A stretch of 64,000 bases of DNA from Pedobacter psychroterrae (GTDB taxonomy: Bacteria > Bacteroidota > Bacteroidia > Sphingobacteriales > Sphingobacteriaceae): contig NZ_SJSL01000009.1 in the NCBI RefSeq assembly GCF_004331695.1, forward strand, positions 62,001 to 126,000. The letters run 5' to 3'. The position numbers and the translations under genes were made by a program. Each line of letters opens with the position of its first letter. Within the stretch, counting starts at the first letter, position 1. Shown here in pieces: positions 53,610-62,952 of the stretch. The notes beneath the pieces are model-generated. The model ran no database searches and was not told the DNA's origin. It saw only the letters and a program-made list of their open reading frames with translations.

Positions 53610-54083
53610 ATGAACAATTGGGTAATTAATTTATTGATTGTGCTGGCTACTTTTATAGCGATGGAAGGAGTAGCCTGGCTAACGCATAAATATGTGATGC
53701 ATGGTCTGTGCTGGTTTTTGCACAGGGACCATCACGTTAAGGATAGTGAGGGATTCCTGGAGCGAAATGACTTTTTCTTTTTGATATTTGCTATTCCGGG
53801 AATCATCTGTCTTGCACTCGGTTCCTTTTATGAGGCAGATACTGCCCTCTTTATAGGTATAGGAATTACGGTATATGGAGCAGCCTATTTCTTTGTGCAC
53901 GAGATATTTATCCACCAGCGTATCAAGTACTTCCGGAATACAGACAACTGGTACTTTAAAGCGATCAGAAGGGCGCATAAAATGCACCACAAACATACGA
54001 CAAAAGAGCATGGTGAATGTTTTGGAATGCTTTGGGTGCCATTTAAGTATTTTATGGACAGCAAGAAAAATACTACCTCATGA
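53610..54083 (+). CDS. crtZ: Beta-carotene hydroxylase
   Basis: 157 residues with four His clusters expected for di-iron fatty-acid-hydroxylase-type enzymes: HKYVMH, HRDHHV, HEIFIHQR and HKMHHKH. Hydrophobic segments (VINLLIVLATFIAMEGVAWL) place it in the inner membrane. Adds 3- and 3'-hydroxyls to beta-carotene, giving zeaxanthin. Gap of 4 bp to idi and 4-bp overlap with the cyclase gene. Confidence 0.94.
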   Translation: MNNWVINLLIVLATFIAMEGVAWLTHKYVMHGLCWFLHRDHHVKDSEGFLERNDFFFLIFAIPGIICLALGSFYEADTALFIGIGITVYGAAYFFVHEIFIHQRIKYFRNTDNWYFKAIRRAHKMHHKHTTKEHGECFGMLWVPFKYFMDSKKNTTS

Positions 54084-54778
54084 AATACACCTACCTGCTG
54101 ATTAACCTTTTTACGATCATTGTTCCTTTCTTGTTTTCCTTTCATCCAAAGCTCAACTTTTATAAGACCTGGCGGGCATTCTTCCCGGCGGTAACGATAT
54201 CCGGACTCTTGTTTATATTATGGGATGTGTATTTTACCGGTTTGGGTGTATGGGGGTTTAATCCCGATTATCTCGTTGGAATATATATCAGCAATTTGCC
54301 TCTGGAAGAAATACTCTTTTTTTTTTGTATCCCTTACGCCTGTGTTTTTACCTATCATTGCCTCGATCTATTTATCAATAGGGCAATCGGGGATAAGACA
54401 GAAGCCATTCTGACGCCTGTATTGATCCTGATTTTTTTAATTGCGGCTGCATTTAATTATGACAAGATCTATCCATTGGTAACTTTTATCATCCTTCCGG
54501 TATCAATGATACTGACTAGATATTTGTTTAAACAGCGGTGGATTTCAAAGTTTTATGTAATATATGCGGTGCTGCTGTTTCCATTTCTTATTGTCAATGG
54601 ACTGTTGACAGGAACGGGACTGAAAGCACCGGTAGTTTGGTACAATGAGCAGGAAATCATCGGTTTAAGGATCATGACAATACCTGTTGAGGATGTGTTT
54701 TATGGCATGGCCCTGATCCTGATAAACCTGCAGATCTATTTATATTTAAAACGTCCGGCTAAAAAAATCAGTGGCTAA
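54080..54778 (+). CDS. Lycopene cyclase, fused CrtYc-CrtYd type
   Basis: 232 residues with six to seven membrane segments and two repeats of the cyclase motif. Repeat 1: WDVYFTGLGVWGFNPDYL and LPLEEILFFFCIPYACVFTYHCL. Repeat 2: VWYNEQEIIGLRIMTIPVEDVFYGMALILINLQIYLY. The conserved PLEE/PVED acids are present. It forms beta-carotene from lycopene. The domain type is the fused CrtYcd found in Bacteroidetes, not the CrtY flavoprotein. Last gene of the operon. Confidence 0.9.
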   Translation: MKYTYLLINLFTIIVPFLFSFHPKLNFYKTWRAFFPAVTISGLLFILWDVYFTGLGVWGFNPDYLVGIYISNLPLEEILFFFCIPYACVFTYHCLDLFINRAIGDKTEAILTPVLILIFLIAAAFNYDKIYPLVTFIILPVSMILTRYLFKQRWISKFYVIYAVLLFPFLIVNGLLTGTGLKAPVVWYNEQEIIGLRIMTIPVEDVFYGMALILINLQIYLYLKRPAKKISG

Positions 54779-54864
54779 GTTTGATAATGTGTTAAAACAA
54801 TCCTTATTTTGCTGATCGATTTTTATTAACCATCTCTAATATTGCAATAAAATAAAAACTATTT

Positions 54865-56055
54865 ATGATTATAGAGCCTAAAATACGCGGGTTTATATGC
54901 CTTACTGCTCATCCTAAAGGATGTGAACAAAACGTGGTCAACCAGATTGATTATGTAAAGTCGAAAGAACCTGTAAAAGGACCTTCAAAAGTGCTGGTGA
55001 TAGGAGCTTCTACAGGATTTGGCCTGGCGTCAAGAATAACCAGCGCTTTTGGATCTAACGCGGCTACCGTTGGTGTTTTTTATGAAAAACCACCAGCTCC
55101 GGGGAAAACTGCTTCACCGGGATGGTATAATTCTGCCGCATTTGAAGAGCAGGCGCACAAAGCCGGTCTGTATGCCAGGAGCATAAACGGTGATGCATTC
55201 TCTGACGAAATCAAGCAGAAAACTATTGAACTGATCAAGGCAGACCTGGGACAGGTAGACCTGGTGATCTACAGTCTTGCTTCACCGAGAAGGACCAACC
55301 CTAAAACTGGCGTTACACACAACTCTGTACTGAAACCGATTGGTGATACTACCTTCAGCAATAAAACGGTGGATTTCCATACTGGAAAAGTTTCTGAAGT
55401 TTCGATAGCGCCTGCCAATGAAGAAGAAATTGAAAATACAGTAGCAGTAATGGGCGGTGATGACTGGGAAATGTGGATAGACGATTTAAAAGCCGCAGGT
55501 CTGCTGGCTGAAGGTGCAGTAACTGTAGCCTATTCCTACATAGGCCCTTCTGTAACTGAGGCTGTTTACCGCAAAGGTACAATTGGCCGGGCTAAAGATC
55601 ATTTGGAAGCTACCGCTTTTAAAATCAGTGATAACCTCAGCGACCTTCATGGTAAGGCATATGTTTCAGTAAATAAGGCATTGGTAACACAGGCAAGTTC
55701 TGCTATTCCCGTTATTCCGCTTTATATTTCATTACTATATAAGGTGATGAAGGAAAAAGGGGTACATGAAGGAACGATCGAACAGATTCAGCGTTTATTT
55801 GCAGACAGGTTATACAAAAATGAAGTTCCTCTTGATGAAGCAGGAAGGATCCGTATAGACGACTGGGAAATGGACGAGGATGTTCAGGAAAAGGTGGCAG
55901 CTCTTTGGGCTGAAGCCACAGACGAGACTTTGCCTCAAATTGGCGATCTTCAAGGCTATAAAAAGGATTTCCTAAATCTTTTTGGATTTGATGTGCAGGG
56001 CGTTGATTATGAAAAGGATGTAGACGAAATGGTGGCTATTCCAGGCTTGGTTTAG
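54865..56055 (+). CDS. fabV: Trans-2-enoyl-ACP/CoA reductase FabV
   Basis: 396 residues. KVLVIGASTGFGLASRITSAFGSNAATVGVFYE is the nucleotide-binding loop, and the active-site pair Y-x8-K lies in TEAVYRKGTIGRAKDHLE. VDLVIYSLASPRRTNPKTG and the C-terminal FLNLFGFDVQGVDYEKDVDEMVAIPGLV are family signatures. Reduces the last double bond in fatty acid elongation. It starts 87 bp after the crt operon and ends at a strong terminator, so it is probably separate. Confidence 0.95.
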   Translation: MIIEPKIRGFICLTAHPKGCEQNVVNQIDYVKSKEPVKGPSKVLVIGASTGFGLASRITSAFGSNAATVGVFYEKPPAPGKTASPGWYNSAAFEEQAHKAGLYARSINGDAFSDEIKQKTIELIKADLGQVDLVIYSLASPRRTNPKTGVTHNSVLKPIGDTTFSNKTVDFHTGKVSEVSIAPANEEEIENTVAVMGGDDWEMWIDDLKAAGLLAEGAVTVAYSYIGPSVTEAVYRKGTIGRAKDHLEATAFKISDNLSDLHGKAYVSVNKALVTQASSAIPVIPLYISLLYKVMKEKGVHEGTIEQIQRLFADRLYKNEVPLDEAGRIRIDDWEMDEDVQEKVAALWAEATDETLPQIGDLQGYKKDFLNLFGFDVQGVDYEKDVDEMVAIPGLV

Positions 56056-56070
56056 TGTTTTAATTATTTT

Positions 56071-56108
56071 ACACAAACGGTTGCATTGGTGAATGCAACC
56101 GTTTGTGT
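56071..56108 (+). terminator. Strong intrinsic terminator after fabV
   Basis: ACACAAACGGTTGCATT (56071-56087) pairs perfectly with AATGCAACCGTTTGTGT (56092-56108) around GGTG, followed by TGTTTCTTT. 17-bp stem, only 16 bp after the fabV stop. Confidence 0.85.
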
Positions 56109-56182
56109 TGTTTCTTTGGCCTAAGGCATTATCTACTAGCTGATTATTTGGTTATTATTGTGTTAACAAATGTAACCACACT

Positions 56183-58393
56183 ATGATCAGAATCACTCGA
56201 TGGGTAATTGCTGCTGTACTATTATTGAACACTGCTTCAAGCTATGCACAGCTAAATATTATTCCGCTTCCTAAAAACATCAAAGAAAATGGCAGTTCCT
56301 TTACGGTGTCTGCAGGAACAAAGATTTTTTATGCTAAAGGCCTTAAACCACAGGCCGAGCTTTTGTTAGCAGCCTTATCGCCCGCCACAGGATTTGACCT
56401 GAAGACAGCGGAACTAACAAGTTCCGTAACAAATGGCATCGTATTGAAGCTGGACAATTCTCTCGCAGCTAATAAAGAAGGCTATCGTTTGTCAGTTAAA
56501 ACTGGATTGATTACGCTTAGTGCCGGCAGTGCTGCAGGTGTGTTTTATGGTACACAGACTTTGCTGCAAATGCTTCCTGCAGAAATCTATAATAAAGCGC
56601 GTAAGAAAGATGTATCCTGGAAAATAACAGGGGTCGATATAGAAGATGCGCCATTATACGAATGGCGTGGAATGATGCTGGATGTATCGCGTTATTTCTT
56701 TGGAAAGGACTATGTGCTAAAATTTATAGACATGATGGCCATGTACAAAATGAATGTGCTGCATTTGCATTTAGTTGACGATGCAGGATGGCGCCTGGAG
56801 ATCAAGAAATACCCAAAACTTACATCAGTGGGTGCCTGGAGAGGCGAAGGTGCTGAACGTACAGGTGGCTACTATACCCAGGAAGATATTAAGGAGATCG
56901 TGGCGTATGCTACTTTAAGAAATGTAGATGTTATCCCTGAGATTGAGCTTCCTGCACATACGCTGTCATCAATAGCGGCATATCCTCATTTATGCTGTAC
57001 AGGTGAACAATATGTGGTACAGACACAGCATTCTATCAGCCGTGAGTTATACTGTGTAGGTAAGGAAAGTACATTTGATTTTCTGGCCGATGTATTTGAA
57101 GAGACATTTAAAATGTTTCCGTCAAAGTATTTTCATCTAGGTGGTGATGAAGCTCAGTATGACCGTTGGAAAGTCTGTCCTGATTGTCAAAAAAGAAAAG
57201 CCGATTTAGGACTCAAGACTGAAAAGGAGCTGCAGGTATATTTCAATCAGCGTGTACAGCAAATGGTAAAGAAGTACGGTAAAACGATTGTAGGTTGGGA
57301 CGAAATCATTGAGGATGGCTTGAAGGAAAAAGCTGTAGGCATGATTTGGCATGATCCAAAAAAAGCTTTTAAAGCATCAGAAGATGGTCACTATTCAGTT
57401 ATGACGCTGACAACTCATACTTATTTGGATATGTCGCAAAGTAGCATTCCCGGCGAAGTGAAAGCTGCAGGCTGGAGTAATCCCATCACTTTGGAAAAGG
57501 TATATTCTTTAAACCCGATGTTGAAGGGACTGGATGAGAAGTACAGGCCTCAAATACTTGGGGCACATGGAGCATTGTGGGGAGACCAGTTCATCCACGG
57601 AACACTGTTGCAGGAAATTTCCTTACTGAACGAAAACCGATCTGAAAAATACTTTGATTATTTGACGTTCCCACGTATGTCGGCACTTGCAGAAGTATCC
57701 TGGACACCGTTAGCCAAACAAGACTTTGGTGATTTTGAGAAGCGTTTGAGCAGTCATTACAGAAAGTATGATAATGCAGGGTACGGATACCGCGTACCTG
57801 TACCTAAGCTTGTTAGTAGTGAGCAAGCCAATGGAGGGTATTTAATTAAGGTGGAAAATGTGGTGAAGGGAGCAGAGATCAGGTATGCTATTGATGGTAT
57901 ACGGGCCAATGCATATTCCGCAGTTTACACAGGACCGGTACAGGTGAGCCAGTTGAAAGATTTTAGTGCTGTTACTGTGGTGAATAGAGACGTTTACTCG
58001 CTGCCTTTGTACTTTCCGGAGAAGTACGAAAAGTTTCAAAAAGACGGGGAGTTGATCGGTGAGTGGAAGCCTTCATTAATCGAGGGTGAACAATTTTCTA
58101 TCTTTGAAATGAATGCTTCAGGTAAGGTCAATGGCAATGGTGAATACCAGGTTAGCTTTTGGTTTACAGAAGGAAGTTCACGTCTGGAAATTAAATCTAT
58201 AGAAGTATATAAAAATGGTGTTGAGATAACTGAAGATGTTCATGACGGCTTTACCGGTAGTGCTGCCGATCGTAACCGGTATAAATTTAATATCAGCGGG
58301 TACGAAACAGGAGCAGTTTTTACGATTAAGGCAAATGTGCGCGGAGATATCAGCAATGATTCAAATGGAGCAGTTTTTATAAAGAAATTGTAA
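56183..58393 (+). CDS. GH20 beta-N-acetylhexosaminidase
   Basis: 736 residues with signal peptide (AAVLLLNTASSYAQ). N-terminal GH20b domain to about residue 150, then the barrel: HLHLVDDAGWRLEIKKYPKLTS, VDVIPEIELPAHTLSSIA, and the catalytic FHLGGDEAQYDRW (Asp-Glu pair). Next come KTIVGWDEIIEDGL and HTYLDMSQSS. A chitobiase-C-like domain (about 545-610) and a further beta domain close the protein. Cleaves terminal GlcNAc/GalNAc from glycans or chitin fragments. The gap to the HipA-like gene is only 10 bp. Confidence 0.94.
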   Translation: MIRITRWVIAAVLLLNTASSYAQLNIIPLPKNIKENGSSFTVSAGTKIFYAKGLKPQAELLLAALSPATGFDLKTAELTSSVTNGIVLKLDNSLAANKEGYRLSVKTGLITLSAGSAAGVFYGTQTLLQMLPAEIYNKARKKDVSWKITGVDIEDAPLYEWRGMMLDVSRYFFGKDYVLKFIDMMAMYKMNVLHLHLVDDAGWRLEIKKYPKLTSVGAWRGEGAERTGGYYTQEDIKEIVAYATLRNVDVIPEIELPAHTLSSIAAYPHLCCTGEQYVVQTQHSISRELYCVGKESTFDFLADVFEETFKMFPSKYFHLGGDEAQYDRWKVCPDCQKRKADLGLKTEKELQVYFNQRVQQMVKKYGKTIVGWDEIIEDGLKEKAVGMIWHDPKKAFKASEDGHYSVMTLTTHTYLDMSQSSIPGEVKAAGWSNPITLEKVYSLNPMLKGLDEKYRPQILGAHGALWGDQFIHGTLLQEISLLNENRSEKYFDYLTFPRMSALAEVSWTPLAKQDFGDFEKRLSSHYRKYDNAGYGYRVPVPKLVSSEQANGGYLIKVENVVKGAEIRYAIDGIRANAYSAVYTGPVQVSQLKDFSAVTVVNRDVYSLPLYFPEKYEKFQKDGELIGEWKPSLIEGEQFSIFEMNASGKVNGNGEYQVSFWFTEGSSRLEIKSIEVYKNGVEITEDVHDGFTGSAADRNRYKFNISGYETGAVFTIKANVRGDISNDSNGAVFIKKL

Positions 58394-58403
58394 CTTAGGG
58401 GCT

Positions 58404-59201
58404 ATGAATAATAGCCATCCTCAGTTGAGGACAGTGAATGTGACCCGTTATGTAACCCCTTTGAGGGAAGGCGGGTCTATGCCGGCCATTGCCGAGGCAG
58501 ATGATGAGTTTCTTTATGTACTTAAATTCAGGGGTGCAGGTCAGGGAGTAAAAGCCCTGATTGCAGAAATAATAGGAGGTGAACTGGCAAGGGCCTTGGG
58601 TTTTAAGGTTCCTGAAATTGTGTTTGCGAATCTGGACAAAGCATTTGGCCGTACAGAACCTGATGAAGAGATACAAGATTTATTGAAAGCAAGTGTAGGG
58701 CTGAATCTGGCACTGCACTACCTTTCAGGTTCCATTACATTTGATCCAACAGTAGCAGTAATCGACTCCAAACTGGCCTCACAAATTGTGTGGCTGGATT
58801 GTTTGCTGACCAATATGGACCGGACTGCAAGAAATACCAATATGTTGTTTTGGCATAAGGAACTCTGGCTGATAGATCACGGTGCCGCATTATATTTTCA
58901 CCATTCTATGGAGAACTGGGAAGAACAGGCTAAAAAACCATTCATTTTGATCAAGGATCACGTTTTATTACCCCAGGCCTCTGAGTTGGATGAGGTGGAT
59001 GAAGCATTTAAAGCCATGCTAAGCGATGAGCTAATAGAGGAGATAGTGTCGTTGATCCCAGTAGACTGGCTATCTCAGGATCTTGAAGAGGAATCTGCAG
59101 AAGACCGTAGAAAAGTATACGCTGCCTTTTTAAAATCAAGAGTAGCAAATTCTCAAATTTTTGTAAAAGAAGCGAAGCATGCAAGGTCAGGACTTATTTG
59201 A
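58404..59201 (+). CDS. HipA-like kinase-fold protein
   Basis: 265 residues. YVLKFRGAGQGVKALIAEIIGGELARALG gives the ATP-binding lysine region and an alpha-C-type helix. CLLTNMDRTARNTNMLFW gives a putative catalytic Asp139 with Asn144/Asn146, and LWLIDHGAALYF the metal-binding Asp158, as in HipA-fold kinases. The size and single-domain form fit the stand-alone HipA_2 group, not the HipA toxin of HipBA, and no HipB-like gene is adjacent. It is 10 bp after the GH20 gene and overlaps the DUF3037 gene by 23 bp. Target unknown. Confidence 0.8.
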   Translation: MNNSHPQLRTVNVTRYVTPLREGGSMPAIAEADDEFLYVLKFRGAGQGVKALIAEIIGGELARALGFKVPEIVFANLDKAFGRTEPDEEIQDLLKASVGLNLALHYLSGSITFDPTVAVIDSKLASQIVWLDCLLTNMDRTARNTNMLFWHKELWLIDHGAALYFHHSMENWEEQAKKPFILIKDHVLLPQASELDEVDEAFKAMLSDELIEEIVSLIPVDWLSQDLEEESAEDRRKVYAAFLKSRVANSQIFVKEAKHARSGLI

Positions 59202-59568
59202 GTATGCAGTGATCCGGCTGGTGCCCAGGGTAGAGCGGGAGGAGTTTTTAAATGTGGGACTGATCTTGTATTGTGCCAGGAAAAAGTATTTGAAAGCGGT
59301 ATTTACACTGGATGAAGTACGCTTAACTGCCTTTTGTAAAGATTCTGATCTGATGGAATTGAACAGAAACCTGGATGCTTTTGTAAATATCTGTAAAGGA
59401 TCGGCAGAAGGCGGTCCTATCGGGCAATTGGATATCGCTTCCAGGTTCCGTTGGCTTACGGCAACCAGGAGCACCGTACTCCAGAGTTCAAAGGTACATC
59501 CTGGATTTTGTAAGGATCCTGAAAAGAAATTACAACAACTTTACAGTGAAATGGTTCTTTTGCCCTGA
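59179..59568 (+). CDS. DUF3037 protein
   Basis: 129 residues beginning MQGQDLFEYAVIRLVPRVEREEFLNVGLILYCARKK, the DUF3037 signature. No signal peptide. Families HipA_2 and DUF3037 are, to my knowledge, often encoded together, and the 23-bp overlap here indicates translational coupling. No catalytic residues are evident; a regulatory or substrate-binding partner of the kinase is the simplest guess. Confidence 0.82.
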   Translation: MQGQDLFEYAVIRLVPRVEREEFLNVGLILYCARKKYLKAVFTLDEVRLTAFCKDSDLMELNRNLDAFVNICKGSAEGGPIGQLDIASRFRWLTATRSTVLQSSKVHPGFCKDPEKKLQQLYSEMVLLP

Positions 59569-59628
59569 AAGCACTCGCAAATAGGAAATAATTTTCTTTC
59601 TTTTACAGTTTCAAATACCATTACTAAA

Positions 59629-60435
59629 ATGAGCGAGGAGTTTTACCTTCATATATTTAATAAGCAGCGCGGTATAGAAGCCGTTCCTTCCAATGCAGAA
59701 GTTGCAGAATGGGCCCTGGGACTATTGGATCTTATCTATCCTGAGCGGCTGACCTCACCAGACTATTCTATCAATGAAATTAAAAGATCATTTGCAAGGC
59801 AGCAAAATGCTTTGATAAGTCTGTTAAATGCTACAAAGGCATGTGAGAATAGTGATAATGAAAAGATCGTAGCAGGAATATTTGAGCAACTTCCGGAAAT
59901 GTACCGGAAAATGAACACCGATATCAACGCCATCCTGCAAGGGGACCCCGCGGCTAAAAGCGAGTTTGAGATCATTAGAAGTTACCCTGGTTTTCTGGCC
60001 ATCGCACTCTATAGGATCGCTCATGCATTACTGGAGGCAAATGTTCCGATCATTCCCCGGATACTGACTGAATATGCACATTCTATTACAGGTATTGACA
60101 TTCACCCGGCGGCTAAAATAGGGGAATATCTGTATATAGATCATGGAACGGGACTGGTAATAGGCGAGACCACCGTGATCGGTAACCATGTAAAGCTTTA
60201 TCAGGGAGTGACACTAGGCGCATTGAGCGTGGAGAAATATATGGCCAATACCAAAAGGCACCCAACTATTGAAGACCATGTGATCATCTACTCTGGAGCA
60301 ACGATATTGGGTGGTGAAACTATAATAGGGCAGAATTGTATCATTGGCGGGAATGTATGGCTTACTAAAAGTGTTCCGGCAGGATCAACGGTATACCATC
60401 AGTCGGCAGTAAAAGTTGAAACCAAGAATTTATAG
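59629..60435 (+). CDS. cysE: Serine O-acetyltransferase (EpsC/SAT type)
   Basis: 268 residues. A helical N-terminal domain of about 140 residues precedes the left-handed beta-helix: HSITGIDIHPAAKIGEYLYIDHGTGLVIGET with the catalytic His-Asp, and GNHVKLYQGVTLGALS and ILGGETIIGQNCIIGGNVWL. Makes O-acetylserine from serine and acetyl-CoA. The stop at 60435 is 1 bp from the next start codon, so it is coupled to the cysteine synthase gene. Confidence 0.93.
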   Translation: MSEEFYLHIFNKQRGIEAVPSNAEVAEWALGLLDLIYPERLTSPDYSINEIKRSFARQQNALISLLNATKACENSDNEKIVAGIFEQLPEMYRKMNTDINAILQGDPAAKSEFEIIRSYPGFLAIALYRIAHALLEANVPIIPRILTEYAHSITGIDIHPAAKIGEYLYIDHGTGLVIGETTVIGNHVKLYQGVTLGALSVEKYMANTKRHPTIEDHVIIYSGATILGGETIIGQNCIIGGNVWLTKSVPAGSTVYHQSAVKVETKNL

Positions 60436-60436
60436 C

Positions 60437-61309
60437 ATGGGAAATATCATAGATTTTGTGGGGAATACCCCTTTAGTTGAAATCCAAAAGCTGAATCCAA
60501 ATCCCGCTGTAAAGATTTTTGCCAAACTGGAAGGAAATAATCCCGGAGGGAGTGTCAAAGACAGGGCCGCATTGAATATGATCCGTAGTGCGATAGAACG
60601 GGGAGATATTAAAAAGGGAACTAAGCTAATCGAAGCGACTAGTGGAAACACTGGTATCGCACTAGCCATGATAGCAGGGATTTATGAGCTTGAAATTGAA
60701 CTGGTGATGCCGTCGAGTTCAACGAGAGAAAGAACACTCACTATGGAAGCTTACGGAGCTAAAGTAACGCTGCTGGAATCAATAGAAATATGCCGGGATT
60801 ATGCAGATGAAAAGGGCGCTACCGAAGGTTATTTTATACTAGATCAGTTTGCCAATCCTGACAACTATCTGGCACATTATAAGACTACAGGTCCGGAGAT
60901 CTGGAAGGATACGAATGGTCAGATCACCCATTTTGTGAGTTCGATGGGGACAACCGGAAGTATCATGGGGAATTCTATGTTTTTGAAAGAACAGAATCCG
61001 GAAATTCAGATCGTAGGATGTCAGCCTACCGAAGAATCGGCTATTCCAGGTATCAGAAGATGGCCTGAAGCCTATTTGCCCAGGATATTTGATCCGTCAA
61101 GAGTAGACCGGGTAATGGATGTTTCACAACAGGAGGCGACAGAAATGGCGAGGAAACTGGCAAAGACAGAAGGTGTTTTTGCCGGTATGAGCAGTGGTGG
61201 GGCTATGGCATGTGCCTTAAAATTAGCAGCCGAATTGGAATCCGGACTAATTGTGTTTATTGCCTGCGACCGTGGTGACCGGTATCTTAGCAGTGATCTG
61301 TTTGGCTAG
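60437..61309 (+). CDS. cysM: Cysteine synthase
   Basis: 290 residues from the ATG at 60437; an in-frame TTG at 60416 lies inside cysE and is unlikely. PLP lysine Lys41 in PGGSVKDRAA, TSGNTGIALAMIAG and the phosphate loop VSSMGTTGSIMGN are intact. The sequence is a little closer to the CysM branch than to CysK by the length and C-terminus, but the assignment is not firm. It uses O-acetylserine from the upstream gene product. Confidence 0.9.
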   Translation: MGNIIDFVGNTPLVEIQKLNPNPAVKIFAKLEGNNPGGSVKDRAALNMIRSAIERGDIKKGTKLIEATSGNTGIALAMIAGIYELEIELVMPSSSTRERTLTMEAYGAKVTLLESIEICRDYADEKGATEGYFILDQFANPDNYLAHYKTTGPEIWKDTNGQITHFVSSMGTTGSIMGNSMFLKEQNPEIQIVGCQPTEESAIPGIRRWPEAYLPRIFDPSRVDRVMDVSQQEATEMARKLAKTEGVFAGMSSGGAMACALKLAAELESGLIVFIACDRGDRYLSSDLFG

Positions 61310-61422
61310 GTAGCCGAGATTTTTTGTGGCTGCACGATAACGATTGCGTAAATAAATTCAGCAGGAAGTATTTATTCTTTGTAAATATTATGTAGAATTG
61401 TTTTGCACAGCATCGCTTGTAT

Positions 61423-62919
61423 ATGATTATAGCCAAATATATTTTAGACAGTATCGAGATTGAAAACGTTGTCATTCCTGATGGTGAGTTATTAAATCTA
61501 CCTGAGAAAGTACTGCAGTTCGGGACAGGTGTTTTATTAAGGGGACTTCCTGATTATTTTGTAGATAAAGCCAACAGAGCAGGAATGTTTAACGGCAGAA
61601 TAGTTGTCGTTAAATCGACCAGCAAAGGCGATCTGACTGATTTTAAGCAGCAAGACAACCTGTATACCATCTGTGTAAGAGGCATTGAGAATGGGAAAAG
61701 TATAGAAAAAAATATCCTTTGTTCTTCCATAAGCAGGGTATTGTCGGCTTATGGCGAATGGGAAACTATATTGGACGTAGCCAGAGATCCTAATGTGCAG
61801 GTTTTTATTTCTAATACAACAGAAGTAGGGATCGTTTTATTAAAAGAAAGTATCCATCAATCTCCACCAGAATCATTTCCTGCAAAACTATTGGCTTCAT
61901 TGTATGCACGGTATAAAGCACTGGGTGATGATGAGCGCGCAGATCTTGTGGTAATAGCTACAGAGCTGATTCCTGATAATGGAAAAAAACTCGCGGCAAT
62001 TGTGGATGAATTAGTTGTTTTCAATGAACTGGAAACTGAATTCACTGTATGGCTAAAATCGCGTGTCAACTTCTGTAATTCATTGGTTGACCGGATCGTA
62101 CCGGGAAAACCAGATGATCAGACACTTTTGAAGCTTGAAGAGCAGTTGGGATATGAGGATAACCTGCTGATCATGGCCGAACCTTACAGACTATGGGCAA
62201 TAGAGGGTGGTGCGAAAGTTTCGGCGTTGCTTAATTTGGAAGCGGCAGACACCGGAGTTATTGTAAAGCCTGATATCGAAATCTACAGAGAATTAAAGGT
62301 TAGGTTGCTGAACGGATCGCATACCCTCACTTCAGCGATAGCTTATTTATCCGGTATTGAGACAGTGGCAAGCGCGATGGCTGATGAGGCCCTGAAAAGT
62401 TATATTACCGATGTGATGGAGTCTGAAATCATCCCAGCCATTCCATACGAAATTAATGGAAATGAAGCGATAGATTTTGCCCGGGCGGTATTGGATCGAT
62501 TTGCCAATCCTTACATAGAACATCTTTGGATCAATATTACTTTTCAATATACCATGAAGCTCAAGATCAGAATATTACCCGTTCTGTTTAAGTATTACCA
62601 GTTGAACAATAAGGTTCCGCAACATATCGCTTTTGGTTTTGCGGCCTATTTGTTATTTATGAGGTGTGATCAACAAGATGGAAATAAATATTTTGGAAAT
62701 TACAAAGGGAAGCTATATCCGATCACTGATGATAAAGCAGCCTATTTTTATGATAAAAGTAAGTTGGATGAAGCCGAATATGTAAGTTCTGTATTGTCTG
62801 ACAGCTCATTATGGGAAGCAGATTTATCAAGTCTTGAAGGATTTATTGAAGCAGTAGCAGATAATTATCAGTATATTTCAACACATGGAATGACAATGGC
62901 ATTGTCCAAAACAGATTAA
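61423..62919 (+). CDS. uxaB: Tagaturonate reductase (altronate oxidoreductase)
   Basis: 498 residues from the ATG at 61423 (an in-frame TTG at 61417 is not preferred). Mannitol-dehydrogenase-family signatures: VLQFGTGVLLRGLPDYFVDKANRAG, FISNTTEVGIVL, VNFCNSLVDRIVPGKPDDQT and KVRLLNGSHTLTSAIAYLSG. Reduces D-tagaturonate to D-altronate in galacturonate catabolism. The adjacent ExuT-type transporter supports this assignment over other polyol dehydrogenases. Confidence 0.92.
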   Translation: MIIAKYILDSIEIENVVIPDGELLNLPEKVLQFGTGVLLRGLPDYFVDKANRAGMFNGRIVVVKSTSKGDLTDFKQQDNLYTICVRGIENGKSIEKNILCSSISRVLSAYGEWETILDVARDPNVQVFISNTTEVGIVLLKESIHQSPPESFPAKLLASLYARYKALGDDERADLVVIATELIPDNGKKLAAIVDELVVFNELETEFTVWLKSRVNFCNSLVDRIVPGKPDDQTLLKLEEQLGYEDNLLIMAEPYRLWAIEGGAKVSALLNLEAADTGVIVKPDIEIYRELKVRLLNGSHTLTSAIAYLSGIETVASAMADEALKSYITDVMESEIIPAIPYEINGNEAIDFARAVLDRFANPYIEHLWINITFQYTMKLKIRILPVLFKYYQLNNKVPQHIAFGFAAYLLFMRCDQQDGNKYFGNYKGKLYPITDDKAAYFYDKSKLDEAEYVSSVLSDSSLWEADLSSLEGFIEAVADNYQYISTHGMTMALSKTD

Positions 62920-62952
62920 ACCTAATTACCTTACCACATACAACCAAATATA

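Noticed and set aside
58404..59201. Calling the HipA-like protein a HipBA toxin
   Set aside because: The protein is only 265 residues, HipB-like HTH is absent, and the partner is DUF3037; it fits the stand-alone HipA-like group.
61302..61324. Terminator between cysM and uxaB
   Set aside because: The GGCTA/TAGCC stem leaves only 2 nt for the loop and overlaps the stop codon; too weak to call.
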